From Cristatella mucedo (taxonomy: Eukaryota > Bryozoa > Phylactolaemata > Cristatellidae), in the NCBI GenBank assembly GCA_009760855.2, contig WPIO01000055.1, positions 2,694,001-2,758,000 of the forward strand: a stretch of DNA of 64,000 nucleotides, in the 5' to 3' direction. Both the position numbers and the translations under genes were made by a program. Position 1 is the first letter of the stretch. Each line of letters opens with the position of its first letter. The notes beneath the pieces are model-generated. The model was not told where the DNA came from, ran no database searches, and saw only the letters and a program-made list of their open reading frames with translations. Below are positions 24,380-35,618 of this stretch, one piece after another.

Positions 24380-27300
24380 GAAACTTGGATGACGCCCTAT
24401 TTCAGTAGCTGTATTTCTGAGACCACTCCATCCGGGTTCTCATTCTATCTGTCCATGCGTTCTGACAAGGTTTGTAGGGAGGTTGCAATTGTTGTTCGTG
24501 AATCGTTTGGCTGCAAGATGTGCAGTTTTTCGCACGGGCCATTGTTTGAATCGGTTGCAGTCACGTCTTCATCAAAGATAATGCCGCTCACTGCTGTGAT
24601 ATACCGGCCTCTTTCTGGCCCTCTAAACGTGTTTACACAGGAGTTCTCAGAGTTCCTCACTAAAATATTTGTGTGTGACAGGCCATAACTGATTGTAGAA
24701 GACTTCAATATTCACATTGACAACCCTAGCAACAGCCAGATCCGCTCATTTCTTGATTGTCTGGAGGATTTTGGTTTGGCCCAACAAGGTTAATCATAGC
24801 ACCCACGTCGGTGGCCAAATTCTAGATCTCGTGATCACTAAGGATGTCCTCCCCAAGGACCTTGTGGTGTGCCCACTGACCCTCTCAGATCACTGTTCGG
24901 TCTCGTTTACTGTTCCTGCTCTCTCGTACGTACAGGGTAATGTCGAATTTGTTGACAAAGACAAGGTTTTTAAAATCTGTTTGTGGTCCAGGTCATCTTG
25001 ATCTGTATTCAGACTCGAACGGCAGCCTCGATACCCTGACTGATGCGATGAACACGACACTCAGAAGTGCTCTTAACAAGCATGCTTCCGTTCGTTTTAT
25101 CCGTATTCAAAGTCGTAGAGATTTCTTTCAATTTACAAAAAAACTCCTAAAGATGCGCCGGGTTAAGCGCAGGTTAAGCTTTAATGTCGTTTCAAGAAAT
25201 CGGGGTCTGATGCAGATCTAGTCAATTTCAAAGAATTCCTATGAGTTTACACCCGAAAGCTTCGGTAAATAGGGTTTTTTTCATCCGAAAGCTGAATTCC
25301 TGCCAGTCGGACCCTAAACAGATATGTAAGACAGTAAACCATTTACTGGCCAATCGTGTGACTCCCCAGATATTATGGGCTCAGCCGAAAGATTTTCAGC
25401 CTTCTTTACTGAAAGAAAATGTGCAAATTCGTGCCTCCATTAAGCCCCCTCCGACTAAAGCAATCGCGGTATCACAACCTGTGACCTTCCTTAAAAAGTT
25501 ATCCGAGGTTTCTGCATGTGATGTGGCTACCTTAACAAGGTCTAGTAAAAAGAGCTCGTCTCCTGAAGACACTATACCTTCATCTCAATGGCCTTCAATA
25601 GCAGACCAACTTAGCCCTGCTATAACCAAGATTGTTAATGCTTTTCTGGGAAAAAGGGTCTTCCCCAAGTATTTCAAATCGGCAGCCGTTCGACCCATAC
25701 TTAGAAGCCTGGATTAGATATAAAGCTCCTTGTAAACTATCGCCCAATTTTACTTCTTCATTTTTTGAAAAAGATTCTTGAAACAATTTTTGCAAAGCAG
25801 CTGGTTGAACATATTAAAAATAATTAAATATCAGAAAGATTTCAATCAGGGTTCAAGAGGCAGCACTCTACTGAAACTGATCTCCTTCGTGTTAACAATG
25901 ACATTCTACATGGCAACGACGATGGGAATGTCACTGCCCTAGGTCTGCTCGATCTGTCTGCTGCCTTCGGCACCATTGATCGCGATGTTCTGCTTGAACG
26001 ACCGAGAACAACTATCGGTCTGGCAGACGAAGCACTGGCGTGGTTTAAGTCGTACTTGTTTGATCGTGTTCAATCCGTATCAGGTCTCACACACGAGACG
26101 GGTCACTTGAGGAGTCCCTCAAGGGTCTGTACTCGGTTTCTTGTGCTGTTCCCCATTTATACCCAACCCCTGGGAAAAGTGATTAAGGCCCATGGAATAG
26201 GATATCACTTTTACTGATGATACTCAATTGTATTTGTCATTCAAACCTTCGGAATCTGCTACAGCAACAGAGAAACCGAATGCTTGCCTTGCCGACATTC
26301 GATCCTGGATGTCGGAAAACTTTCTGAAAATAAATGATGTCAAAACCAAACTACTGCTCATAGGACACTCTAAGCATGTGGCTGGATTAAAATTATTTGC
26401 TCTTCTAATAGCTAATGCTGTTGTGGGACCATCACAATGTGCTCAAGATTTATGTATCGTTTTCGACAGCTGCCTTAATTTTAAAAGCTTCATTCAGAAA
26501 ACTGGTTCTAAAGCTAGCGATCACGTCCGATCCCTATCCAAGATCAGGAGTGGTCTCCTACAGTTGCTTGTAAAAAATTTAACTAGCTCCTTAGTTCTGT
26601 CTCGGTTTGATTATTGTAATTCCCGCTTGGCTGGGTTGCCAAAGAAAGCAATTAGGCCACTGCAGCTGCCTATGAATGTGGCTTCAAGGCTAGTCTTCAA
26701 GTCCAAGAGGTTAGAACACGTGTCTCCTCTGCTAAAAGAGCTACGATGAATGCCGGTTGAGCAACAGATACAGAGCAAAGTTCTTATGCTGACCCACAAG
26801 GCTCGCCACGGCTTGGCTCCTTCGTACCTAGGTGCATCAGTTTGAGCCCCCTCGCACCCTCAGGTTCTGTGTGGACAATACACTAGCTGTTCCAGTCCTC
26901 CTCTTAAAGACCGTTGGCAACAGAAGCTTTAGTTCTGCAGGTCCTAGACTGTGGAACTCGCTTCCTCAATTCTTAGGCAACGACAACTACTCTCCTGCTG
27001 CCGACTATGGCACATCTGTTCCAGCTTACCTTTCTCAGCGGTCTTGAGCCGCTACTTCCGTGCTGCTCACTACCTCAACTGCTCTCCTGACTCTGCTATG
27101 CTTCCCACTTACTCTTTGTTTCGCGAGACGAAGTCTGTTGGCTACCGAATCCGTACCGAAAGCCCCTTACATAAATAACAAATAATAAATGCTAGCTGAT
27201 TTAACAGCCTCTTTTTGTATAGCGACAGAAGAGCCTTTGCGGCTATCACCACCGCTTGAAGTGGCGATACAGGATCGCCCACCGCAGGATTCGAACCCAC

Positions 27301-27450
27301 GACCTCGGGGCCGAGGTTGTGAAAAGGAGCCGCCTTACCTAGTGAGCCATCCACTACAGCTCAAGGCTGCTAGTACACTATAAAAATCTCTGCTACTTAA
27401 CATCCACGTGGTCTTTTCGACTTCATGCAGTTACAGACGGAGATACATTA
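24380..27450 (+). mobile_element. LINE family 2 (L2/CR1-like), long decayed copy
   Basis: It starts at the endonuclease ETW box (SETWMTPYFSS) and keeps recognisable endonuclease, linker, RT and C-terminal domains in order over separate frames (24,389-24,688; 24,717-25,001; 24,940-25,221; 25,241-25,717; 26,228-26,749; 26,832-27,047). The RT active site is lost (a stop before DDTQLYL near 26,217). The 3' end (GTTACAGACGGAGATACATT) is at 27,430-27,450. An S2 SINE interrupts it at 27,165-27,362. The copy cannot code a working protein. Confidence 0.85.
27165..27362 (-). mobile_element. tRNA-derived SINE (family S2), best copy
   Basis: On the minus strand it has an A-box TGGCTCACTAGG and a perfect B-box GGTTCGAATCC, then a body and an A/T-rich end (AAATCAGCTAGCATTTATTA). 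It splits the 3' end of a family-2 LINE. Its tail lacks the family-1 hairpin, so a different LINE partner is likely. Confidence 0.85.
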
Positions 27451-27451
27451 C

Positions 27452-27514
27452 ATTACGAAGGCCACTACACCAGATTGTACGCTCGTTCGCTTGCATTGCT
27501 CGAGTAAGATAAAA
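27452..27514 (+). mobile_element. LTR-like piece, left of a LINE insertion
   Basis: CCAGATTGTACGCTCGTTCG and what follows matches 30,525-30,575. The right half of the same unit resumes at 27,909 after a LINE. At 30.57 kb the two halves are continuous, giving an empty site. Confidence 0.6.
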
Positions 27515-27908
27515 TACGCTAATAATAATAATAATATTAATGCACTTGATGAAGCACCCTCACAGAACTCAATCTCTTTCTAGGTGCTTAACATTTGCTG
27601 CAAAGGAAAACGCAATTGAATGGTGAGTGATATCATGCTTGATAAACAGCAAGAATAACATGGCTAGGGGTGACGTGCACAGGGTCAGCATGCAAACGTG
27701 GTTAGTGGCAGCATGCACAGTGTCAGCACGCATAAAAACATGAAGGACGAATCACAGGGACCCACTAAATGCTGTCCTAATAAGGTGTGCTTTTAAGTTC
27801 CTTTTAAATGTGGTGAAGTCAGGGGATATTCTGAAGCAAGTTGGCAGTGAGTTCCGGGCTTTGGAAGTGTACCAGCTAAATGCACGGTCTCCAAAAGATA
27901 TGAGGTTT
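27515..27908 (-). mobile_element. L2-type LINE family 1, 5'-truncated
   Basis: (AAT)n tail, hairpin, 3' UTR and the end of the C-terminal domain, minus strand, up to AAAAGATATGAGGTTTGC. It is inserted in an LTR-like unit, with an uninterrupted relative at 30.57 kb. Confidence 0.85.
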
Positions 27909-28030
27909 GCCGTCGCCGACAACTCAGCAACTCGCTTGTGGGGGGTTCTCTCTTCGTCGAGCGGTTATCTCGCGCCCCCAAGCCCTTACAAATTGGTGAC
28001 TCTGACAATTGATTGAAACGTTGAACCCTA
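27909..28030 (+). mobile_element. LTR-like right half plus leader
   Basis: Matches 30,572-30,657 up to CCCCTACAA / CCCTTACAA. Here it is followed by ATTGGTGACTCTGACAATTG, resembling the leader after the 5' LTR of many metazoan Gypsy-type elements. I see no clear gag or pol downstream. Identity as a Gypsy remnant is an inference. Confidence 0.4.
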
Positions 28031-29340
28031 CTCGACTATGAGACTCGGCGACAAACCACCGACGACCGATCAGTATGGTACGCCCCATCACTACTGCACC
28101 ACCACTAGGCGCTCGTCAGCAACGCTCCCCCTATATATGTGTTGTCGGCTATGTCTCGACACCGCCGCCGACCAGGGGCAGTTCGATTCAGACTACCCAG
28201 CCGCTATGTGCTGTTTGGAGACGCGTGCCTTTACGTAGGTGCTGCACGGCTATTAACATGCCGCCTACCGCTGCCGACCACCGGGAGAAGTACCACGCAC
28301 AACCTGGCTTGACATTTGCATCCACGCTTGTTTACTGCATTCATCGCACCACTTGGTGCAACGTGGGTTCGGCGAATTAACGTGGGTTCGGCGAATTACC
28401 TCAATCCACAGCAATCAACCACAATCCACTCTAATTAGGCTAACATTGACACGAAATTAGCAATGCCGTGCTAAAATTTTGTGCTTTTATTGTAGTTTAT
28501 GTTCGATTTTATCTGTCTACCTAATTTCATGTCGCTGGGCGCCAACACGCACCTATGCAAATGAGCTTTGACGCCCCGGACACCTATAGCTCAATCCACT
28601 GCAATCTACCGAAATCCATTCAAGTTTTCGTCAAATCCACCACAAATTGGCTGTGCACAGCTCCAAAAAGATTGAAATATCAAACTACGCTAAATGCAAA
28701 ATGTATTAAGAAAATATCTCTCGATTCCGCTCGTGCGTTTTCGCGAGGTGTACTGAAATAGCATTGCAGTGGCCTAGGCCAATACTGCAATCCACCGCAA
28801 TCCACTGCATTCCATCGTGCAACGGAAGAGATTCTATTCGAAAAGCTCCTTTTTTTCGATTGCATACGACATCACATTCTGCAGAAATTGCACTTGAACA
28901 GTTTCAATTGCATTGGCACGGCCGTTCTCGTGCAATGTGCTGCAATCGACTGCAGTAGCCCGGGCCAATACCAGAATCCACTTCTATCCACCGAATCCAC
29001 GCATAGAAAATCGAAATAGATATAGGTATAAAATAGAAATAGAGAATAGGGCTGAGCTCCAGTTTCTATTGCATAATAAAGCTCGCCAAGCTGTGTGCAC
29101 AATCACGTAAAATTAAAGAATTGTGCATCCTCGCCATGTGGCAATGGGCGCCAATCGCCTGAAATGACATGTGAAACTACTGCAATCCACTCTATTTCAC
29201 TGCAAATCATTCTCAAATCGCAATCACGAAGCTCTTATTGATATTGCTCATAGGACTAGACTCAGTTCAAAGTGCACCCACAAAATGTCGCTCCATTGCG
29301 CACATTTGTTTCTCATGCCATGAATTGCCATTACATATAA
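28031..29340. other. Unassigned, rich in CAATCCAC motifs
   Basis: A possible decayed LTR-element interior (28,040-28,380) with Pro- and Thr-rich frames but no recognisable protein. A 19-bp unit (ACGTGGGTTCGGCGAATTA) is repeated twice at 28,361-28,398. From 28,400 to 29,220 variants of (TG)CAATCCAC recur many times at irregular spacing. Confidence 0.5.
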
Positions 29341-29344
29341 CATT

Positions 29345-29745
29345 CATTAACGCACAACACACATAAAGGACAAATCATAGGGACCTACTAAATGCTGTGA
29401 TACATAGATGCCTTTTTAGTTTCTTTTTAAATGTGGTCAAGACAGTGGATGTTGTAACGTAAGTCGGGAGTAAGTTCTAGGCTTTGGAAGCATACGAACT
29501 AAATGGACGGTCTAAAAAGGGTTTGAGATTTGCATGAGGTATTTGTAGACTGTTGGATTCCGAAAAGCGGGTTATACGATGCTTTGCCTGGTGGGGAGTA
29601 GATCCGAGAGATAGGCTGGAGCCTAAAAATGAAGTGACCTAAAAGTGAGCGACAAAACCTTGAAGTCAATCCGTCGCTTGGCTGGTAGCCAGTGCAGGTC
29701 GGCGAGAAATGGTAAGATGCGGTATCTGCGACGCTAACGATAGAT
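29345..29745 (-). mobile_element. L2-type LINE family 1 fragment
   Basis: Minus-strand 3' UTR and C-terminal coding part (GGGACCTACTAAATGCTGTG ... CAGTGCAGGTCGGCGAGAAA). The terminal hairpin is missing; the left end begins within the 3' UTR. Confidence 0.8.
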
Positions 29746-30239
29746 AAGCCTAGCTGTAAAGTTTTGCATAGGTGTGCTTGAGGGCAGCAACGTGAAATTT
29801 GGTGGACAGGTAGGGGTAGTCTTCAGCTTAGTGCTCGGAAGGTTGAGGAGCTTGTATGCGGCGAAGCAAGCACCGATGGAAAACGACGCCACTGACCTCT
29901 CTACAAGATGTAGTTGAATTTGCCAGACTCTTCTTTTAAGAGTAGTACAGGCGTGCCAGTCGGAGATGGACGACACGTCCACTCCCAACCGGGAGAGCCT
30001 AACCAGAGCCCGGGCAGTAAAAGATCACATGACCAAGTGGCAATTTACTCATGCCTCCACCCAATCAGAGGGGAGGACCCGGCTGCAGAATTGTTATGCA
30101 CTCCTACCCAGCCAGGCTTGGGTGAGGTAACCTGTTGGCGATGCTACGCCCACAAACGCACAAAATAGAACCTGTACTACAATGTCAGCACAAAATTGGA
30201 GCTCGACAACGTTAGTGTCTGGTCGATTTTAACCTAATT

Positions 30240-30657
30240 AGAGTGGATCTCGGTGGATTGCAGTAATTCCTCGAACCGGCGTAAGAACGCTTGGCACAAG
30301 CTGAGGGAGAGTTGCACAGAGCCTTTGTGGGCGTGTCTTCGCAATCGCCTGTTTCAGCCCCAGCCGACATTCCCTCCGCCCATCTGGCCCGCTCCTTGCT
30401 GAAACGTGATATGTTCTTTGCTGGGGAGTTCGCTTTCTGCCGGTGCGTCGGCCTGTACGCACCCTGTCCACTCCCTTCTCTCTTATCAACACGTGCTTCG
30501 GCAACAGCACGCACGACGGCCGCCATACCAGATTGTATGCTCGTTCGCTTGCATTGCTCGCTTACGATACAATACAGCCGTCGTTGACAACGCAACACGT
30601 CGCTTGTGGAGGGCTTTGCTCTTTGTCGCGCCGCCATCTCGGGCCCACGAGCCCCTA
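30240..30657 (+). mobile_element. Possible second LTR-like copy
   Basis: G+C-rich block sharing its right part (30,520-30,657) with 27,452-27,514 plus 27,909-27,993, ending CCCCTACAA. Its left limit is not clear. Frames of up to 174 codons on the minus strand and 113 on the plus strand overlap each other and show no domain. Confidence 0.4.
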
Positions 30658-31284
30658 CAATACCATAAGCCTCGAGTGAGAGCATTCGCAATGCCGTGCC
30701 GTTTGGTTGGTAAGCCCAAACCGCCGTCTTCTGCAAGGTCTTGTTAAAACCACAGTAGTGCTAGGCTTTTTTCCGGAAATAGTAGCTGCATCGCTGTTCG
30801 AATGTGCTGAGACGCTTGCCGAATCGGATCATTGGAGGCCATAGGATAGGAACGCGCTTGCAAAACCTCATGAGATTTTGAATTTGAGCCCAGAATACCA
30901 TTATGCCGGAATTGGAAGAAAGCGCTCAGCTTCGTGACAGTTTTTGTCAATATGGCTGCTGTTATGCTGAGTGTCGTAGTGCGTTACAGTTATTCAAGGA
31001 ACATATATTTTCCGGAGCGTCTATAGCATTCTCACCGGAAACCTCTACGTTCGATACAATCTCCGCTCATATCCTGAATTTAATTTTGTTCGCGTTCGGG
31101 GCTGTTTTTTTGGCTCACTGGTGGGAGCATTGCTCGATTAAAAATAGTTGGGGTCAAAGTTCAGCTAAGTTTAAACAGAAGTGCAACTGCTAACGACGTG
31201 GATAAGGAATAATCCCAAAACGACACTGCTCCGGGTCACTCCGCCTGCTCAAAGGCTAAGGTACTTTCTCCGTAGCGTTAAACC
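30658..31284. other. Unassigned spacer
   Basis: No exon, repeat or element recognised. Short frames have no visible motif. Confidence 0.4.
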
Positions 31285-31555
31285 ACCCAATAATAATAAT
31301 AATAATACGTCTGATAAAACAATCTCATTCAACTCATCTCTTTCTTGGTGCTTTACAATTACGGCAAAGGAAGCATGATCGAATGATTAGTGGTAGCATG
31401 CTCAATAAGCAACAAGAATAACATGGTTAGGGGTGACATGCACAGGGTCCGCACGTAAGTTCGGTTAGTGGCAGCATGTGTCGTGTCAGCACGCATTCGC
31501 ACATAAATAACGAATCACAGGGACCCACTAAATGCTGCGACAAAAAGGTATTTTT
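31285..31555 (-). mobile_element. LINE family 1 tail fragment
   Basis: (AAT)n at 31,289-31,307, decayed hairpin, then 3' UTR to CACAGGGACCCACTAAATGC. Minus strand; no ORF2 remains. Confidence 0.75.
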
Positions 31556-31667
31556 ACACTTGCTCGCTGCTTTGCTGCCCAGCAGTTTGCCACACTTTGC
31601 CATACAGCTCTAACCGTTTGCGGAACACAATGATTTTTTATCTAGCGATCCTATTAGAACAACACTA

Positions 31668-32095
31668 CATTTCTTATGGTGCCGTCTGAGAATTCTATCT
31701 CTTTCTAGGTTCTGTAAGGGAAGCATAATTGAATAGTTAGTGGTGTAGTACTCAATAAACAGCAATTGTAGCATGTTTAGAACTGAATTGTACAGAGTCA
31801 GCATGCAAATATGGTAGTGACAGCACGCATAGGGTCAGCACACCCATAAAGCACACACAAAAGAAGAATAACCCGTACCAATCAAATGGTGCGAAAAATA
31901 GATGCGTTTTTACATATATTTTAATCTGGTCAAGCGAAGGGATAGCGTAACGCAAGTCGGAAATGAGCTCCTGGCTTTGGGAGCATACGAACTAAAGGCA
32001 CGGTTTCCAAAGGGTCTAAGTTTCGTGCGAGGTATAAGTAATCGATTAGATTCCGAAAAGCAGACGGTACGACGGTTAGCCTGATGAAACAGCGT
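31668..32095 (-). mobile_element. LINE family 1 fragment, diverged
   Basis: Decayed hairpin (GAGAATTCTATCTCTTTCTA), 3' UTR, then C-terminal coding sequence (YAPKARSSFPTCV-like on the minus strand). More diverged than the neighbouring copies. Confidence 0.75.
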
Positions 32096-32609
32096 GGAAG
32101 AATGGTTAGGATTATGGAACGAAATTGACATATTATAAAATAGCACAACGGATAATTTAAATTTCATCCTCTCAGAAATTCCTCAGTTTTGTAATACTTA
32201 GAGGTTTGTCAAAATGTCTTTTTGATTATTGAGTGTGCTCCTTAAAGATGTTATAGTACTATGGTGCGATTTCAGCCAAGGCGCTTCGTCGTGATGCACC
32301 TCTTTAACTTTTACTTGAATTTATTTACATCTAGGCCCAAACATGTTTCAACTTCCGCTTCGGACTAAATTCATTGTGTTGTCGAAGCTGGCAAGGTCGC
32401 GTTGGTAATACACTTGAGGCGGTGTGCCAAGCTATTTCAACTGTAAAGTTCGTATTGCTCCGGTGCACAGCTGCCACGCCTGCCTTAGATTCGGGGTCTC
32501 TACGTTCCGTGCTCCGAGCTCCTTGCCAGCTTCATCGTGCCAACCTCAGCGGCCAGTTCACCGGTACCCACAGCCAGAGGTCACTTCCGGGTTCATCCAG
32601 AGTTGAGGA

Positions 32610-32673
32610 ATGTCCAGCGGGAGGCTGGTTTTCGCGCTCCTGGGTTATTTGATTCAAAGAGCAGCATTCCAGG
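32610..32673 (+). CDS. Gene B, signal-peptide exon
   Basis: ATG at 32,610 opens MSSGRLVFALLGYLIQRAAF, a short N-region, a hydrophobic core (LVFALLGYLI) and an RAA-type cleavage site, typical of a secretory signal. The exon ends CAGG|GTAAGC in phase 1, matching the phase-1 acceptor of the Ig1 exon at 38,019. It is the only ATG-headed signal-like exon I found upstream. The transcription start is not visible; G+C-rich sequence from 32,380 is probably 5' UTR. Confidence 0.6.
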
Positions 32674-33924
32674 GTAAGCTAAAAGCGTGCGCCGCTGCGT
32701 CGTAATGAGGTGTCTGGGATGTGGTGACCAGACAAGTCACCGGAAGCCGCAGCCGCGCTCCCATTCGATGAACGAAGCTTTTAAGAAGAAGAAGCCTTCA
32801 ACGCTCTGGCTCAGTCTTCGGTATCTCAGGTTGCTGTGGCTCCCCGGTTTCCTGCGCAACCGCACTATTCATAGTTACCGCATTATTCCTCGGCCAATTA
32901 GTCCTAGCTACCGGCAGAGCTCGACGAATTTACTGCCCGTGTGCTGCTGGCTTTGCAGGAGCCGTGCAGGCGACACGCCGCCACCGTCGCTGCGTGACAC
33001 ATCTTGACTACTTCGCAATTCAATTTCGGTGCACACCTGCGGGTTGTAGCTGCTTAACTCGTGAAAATAGAACTCGAAAAGTTTGAATTAGTGCATATCG
33101 ACGCCCGTCGTCTTCTTAAACTGCATCAGGGCTGAGCAGGGCTCACTTGCATTCACTTGCTTCACTGAGCTCAATCAGCCAGCGCCTAATTCGCTGAGAC
33201 CATTGCAGGTAGCACAAGCCACCCCATTGTTTGTCATCTCAAAGCACTCTCTATTCCCTTATTTGCCTTCCATCTCAAGCCTATGGCACTGCTTTGATAC
33301 GACTGGGGCGGCAGTCCCAGACAGCTGGCAAGCTCTGCCGAAGCCTGGCTCCTGGAGCTGAATAGCATTTGCAGTTGCAGTCTCATAAAAGTCCGCAAAA
33401 CTCTTGATAATCCTTCGTAGCTCGCAGAACGCGAGTGGCATTGGTGCTCTTGGAATCTTCCTCGAGAAGGAGGATGGTCTCAGAGCCGTACCAGCCCACC
33501 AGTGTGACCACTTCCGGAGGATACTGGGGCATCATCGTCAAGCATGGCCACCTACAGCACTTACTGGTTACTAAGGGATGTGGCATGGGCTCCTCAGGAA
33601 GGCAGAGCCAAGGGCATAAGGTTCAACCGAATCTGTTTTCAATTCAGCTTTTCCTAGATTGGAAGCTTAGGGTTGAGGGCGGGCTGCACAGCAGGCCAGG
33701 TAAACCATTCTAAAAATAACTTTAAAAGCACTTTAATTAGTGCAGCCAGGAGTGGCACGAACTGACCTAGTAATCCACCGGACATACTTACACTCATTCG
33801 AGTGTAAGTATACTTCCACATTCAATATGCAGATTGGATTAGCCCTCTGAAGAAGCATGACTGATTCGTACCTTTGGGCCAGGCTCGGCTGCTGACTCTT
33901 TTCAAGCCTTAGATAAAAGCGAGC
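32674..33924 (+). other. Gene B intron 1, first part
   Basis: No element is recognised. A minus-strand pair of frames (33,383-33,586 and 33,259-33,441) overlaps in a way that could be one coding stretch broken by a shift, but I cannot identify a protein. A perfect 12-bp inverted repeat with a 4-nt loop lies at 33,784-33,811. Confidence 0.4.
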
Positions 33925-34283
33925 CCTGAGGTACTCCATTTTTCAGAGGTACTTCACGTGATCTTTGTCCATTCGCGTCAATACCCTGGAGTCTCCCACT
34001 GAGATAGGACCTGAACCACTGCAGAGCAGTGCCAGTGATGCCCAGGCGAGATGAGAGGCGCTCTAGAAGAACTTTGTGATCGATGGTATCAAAAGCTGCA
34101 GATAGATCGAGCAAAACAAGCAGAGACACTCTACCCATGTCTGCATTCCTAAGTAGGTCGTTGTACACCCGAAGCAATGCTGACTCTGTGTAGTGATTAG
34201 CTCTAAAGCCAGACTGGAACTTACTTGCAAGGTGTGAGTTTTTGATATATGAGTTTAGCTGGTCTGCCACGACCCATTCCAGT
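33925..34283 (-). mobile_element. L2-type LINE family 1, RT region, part 1
   Basis: On the minus strand it codes the RT segment between [10 protein letters not shown]-like and GVPQGS-like motifs, nearly intact (128 codons at 33,902-34,288). It is split by the solo LTR; the remainder resumes at 35,619. The LINE thus predates the LTR insertion. Confidence 0.85.
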
Positions 34284-35618
34284 TGCAACGCCGAAGGCTC
34301 GGCGGGGTAAGCTTGACCTGCCGCTTACCTAGCGGCGTAGCCTATCGCCTAATGCCGTTCGGTGCGCGCCTACGCGCAATAAGCTGGCCGCCACGAAACG
34401 AGCGTTTCTGGCTCTGACCTGCTTACCGTTACTAAACGGGGTCGTGAGTCCGCGGCGTGAATTGGAAGCAAGACACACAAATTGGAGATTTTACTGAACT
34501 TTATTCGCAAGCGCACAAAGTCTGCGCGTCTAGTTCAGCTTTATCTCCACACTCCTCGCACGTTCAACACTCTTGCGGAGGGAATACTCCTCTACACTAA
34601 GCGCGACCCGGACCCTAAACCCTAACCGGTGAACTAGGAATCCGTTCCCACCTGTGCCGAGGGAATACCCCAAACACGCCAACTTAAACACTCTAGCGGA
34701 GGGAGTACTTCTCCACACTGAAGTGCGAACCGGAGTCTAAACCCTACCCGGTGAACTAAAACTCGGTTTCCACCAGTGCGACCGGAATACTCCACACACG
34801 CCAACTCAAGCACTCCTGCGGAGGAAATACTTCTCCACACTGAAACGCGACCCGGAGTCTAAACCCTACCCGGTGAACTAGAGCTCCACACACGCCAACT
34901 ACGCCTAGCTCGCGCCGGCAAATCCCTATGCCGAGACCACGTGCTAGCGCGCACACACGCGACACAAAAGAAACACAAAACACGAATGAACACACAAAAT
35001 GCCAGCTCGGGCGCGATACGACCGTATTCGGTGGGGTTCCACCGAATCCTCCTAGAGCTGTCTCGTCCTGTTCCGTCAATCGCTGGCGAACAGCCCGCCC
35101 TCCTCCCTCGCTTCCAGAGAAAACGAGTCCGACGGCGGAGCCGGACCAAAGACAGAAGACCACAGACAAAAAGACACGAGGCCAAAGACCCAGAGCGAGC
35201 GTCGCTCGACTCTTAAATACTTGGCTGAGACAATGGGGCAAGAGCTTAGTGGTATTGGGCCCGGACACCTTGGCCCATTACGGAAAGGAATGACTACCGT
35301 TCCCAGGCCACTGGCAGGGCACCTCCGTCCAGCTTGAATGGCGAATGGGTTCCAGACGCTTCTTTCTTGGGAAGAGGGAAGGCGGGGGTTGACAGGCCAG
35401 CCAACATCTATCAGCAGCTTCCGCGAGTATCGGACCAATTCTAAAGGCCGAATCGCCGCTGCTCGTCTCCGAGCTTCCTGGCCTGCTCCTAAGCGCTTCC
35501 TCTCTAACCGCACTGACGCTCCTCTCTGGCTCACTGCTCCAGGACAAAGGGGCTCTAGCCCGCCGCCGAACAGCTCTTGTTCGCGCTAAAATTCAGCCAA
35601 AGCCAGCAGGGCGCTACA
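34284..35618 (-). mobile_element. Solo LTR, 1,335 bp, with 4-bp target duplication
   Basis: The insert begins TGCAACGCC and ends GGCGCTACA on the plus strand, so on the minus strand it runs TGTAGCGCC...GGCGTTGCA, with canonical TG...CA ends. It is flanked by CAGT on both sides (34,280-34,283 and 35,619-35,622), and the disrupted LINE has a single CAGT. In LTR orientation there is a TATTTAAG box (35,212-35,220) and an AATAAA (34,500-34,505). It has about three copies of a 121-bp repeat. There are no internal genes, so it is a solo LTR from recombination, probably Gypsy-like. Confidence 0.85.
34560..34890. repeat. 121-bp tandem repeat inside the LTR
   Basis: The GCGGAGG motif recurs at 34,575, 34,696 and 34,818 with aligned sequence around it (GAATACTCCTCTACACT / GTACTTCTCCACACTGA), giving units of about 121-122 bp, the third incomplete. 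In LTR orientation it lies between the TATTTAAG and AATAAA, so it would be in the transcribed part. Confidence 0.85.

Noticed and set aside
27280-27362. A tRNA gene from the A- and B-boxes
   Set aside because: The boxes are part of a dispersed S2 SINE with a long body and A/T tail; no cloverleaf acceptor stem could be paired.
30212-30747. 174-codon minus-strand and 113-codon plus-strand frames
   Set aside because: Mutually overlapping in a G+C-rich LTR-like block, with no recognisable motif and no splice-supported context.
32374-32652. 92-codon frame at gene B's 5' end
   Set aside because: It overlaps the signal-peptide exon in another frame and looks like a by-product of G+C-rich 5' UTR sequence.
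34605-34860. CTAAACCCTAACC strings resembling telomere repeats
   Set aside because: They are single motifs within the 121-bp LTR repeat, not a tandem hexamer array.
34530-35550. Frames of 90-170 codons on both strands
   Set aside because: They lie in the G+C-rich solo LTR, overlap one another, and show no domain; stops are rare there because of base composition and repeats.
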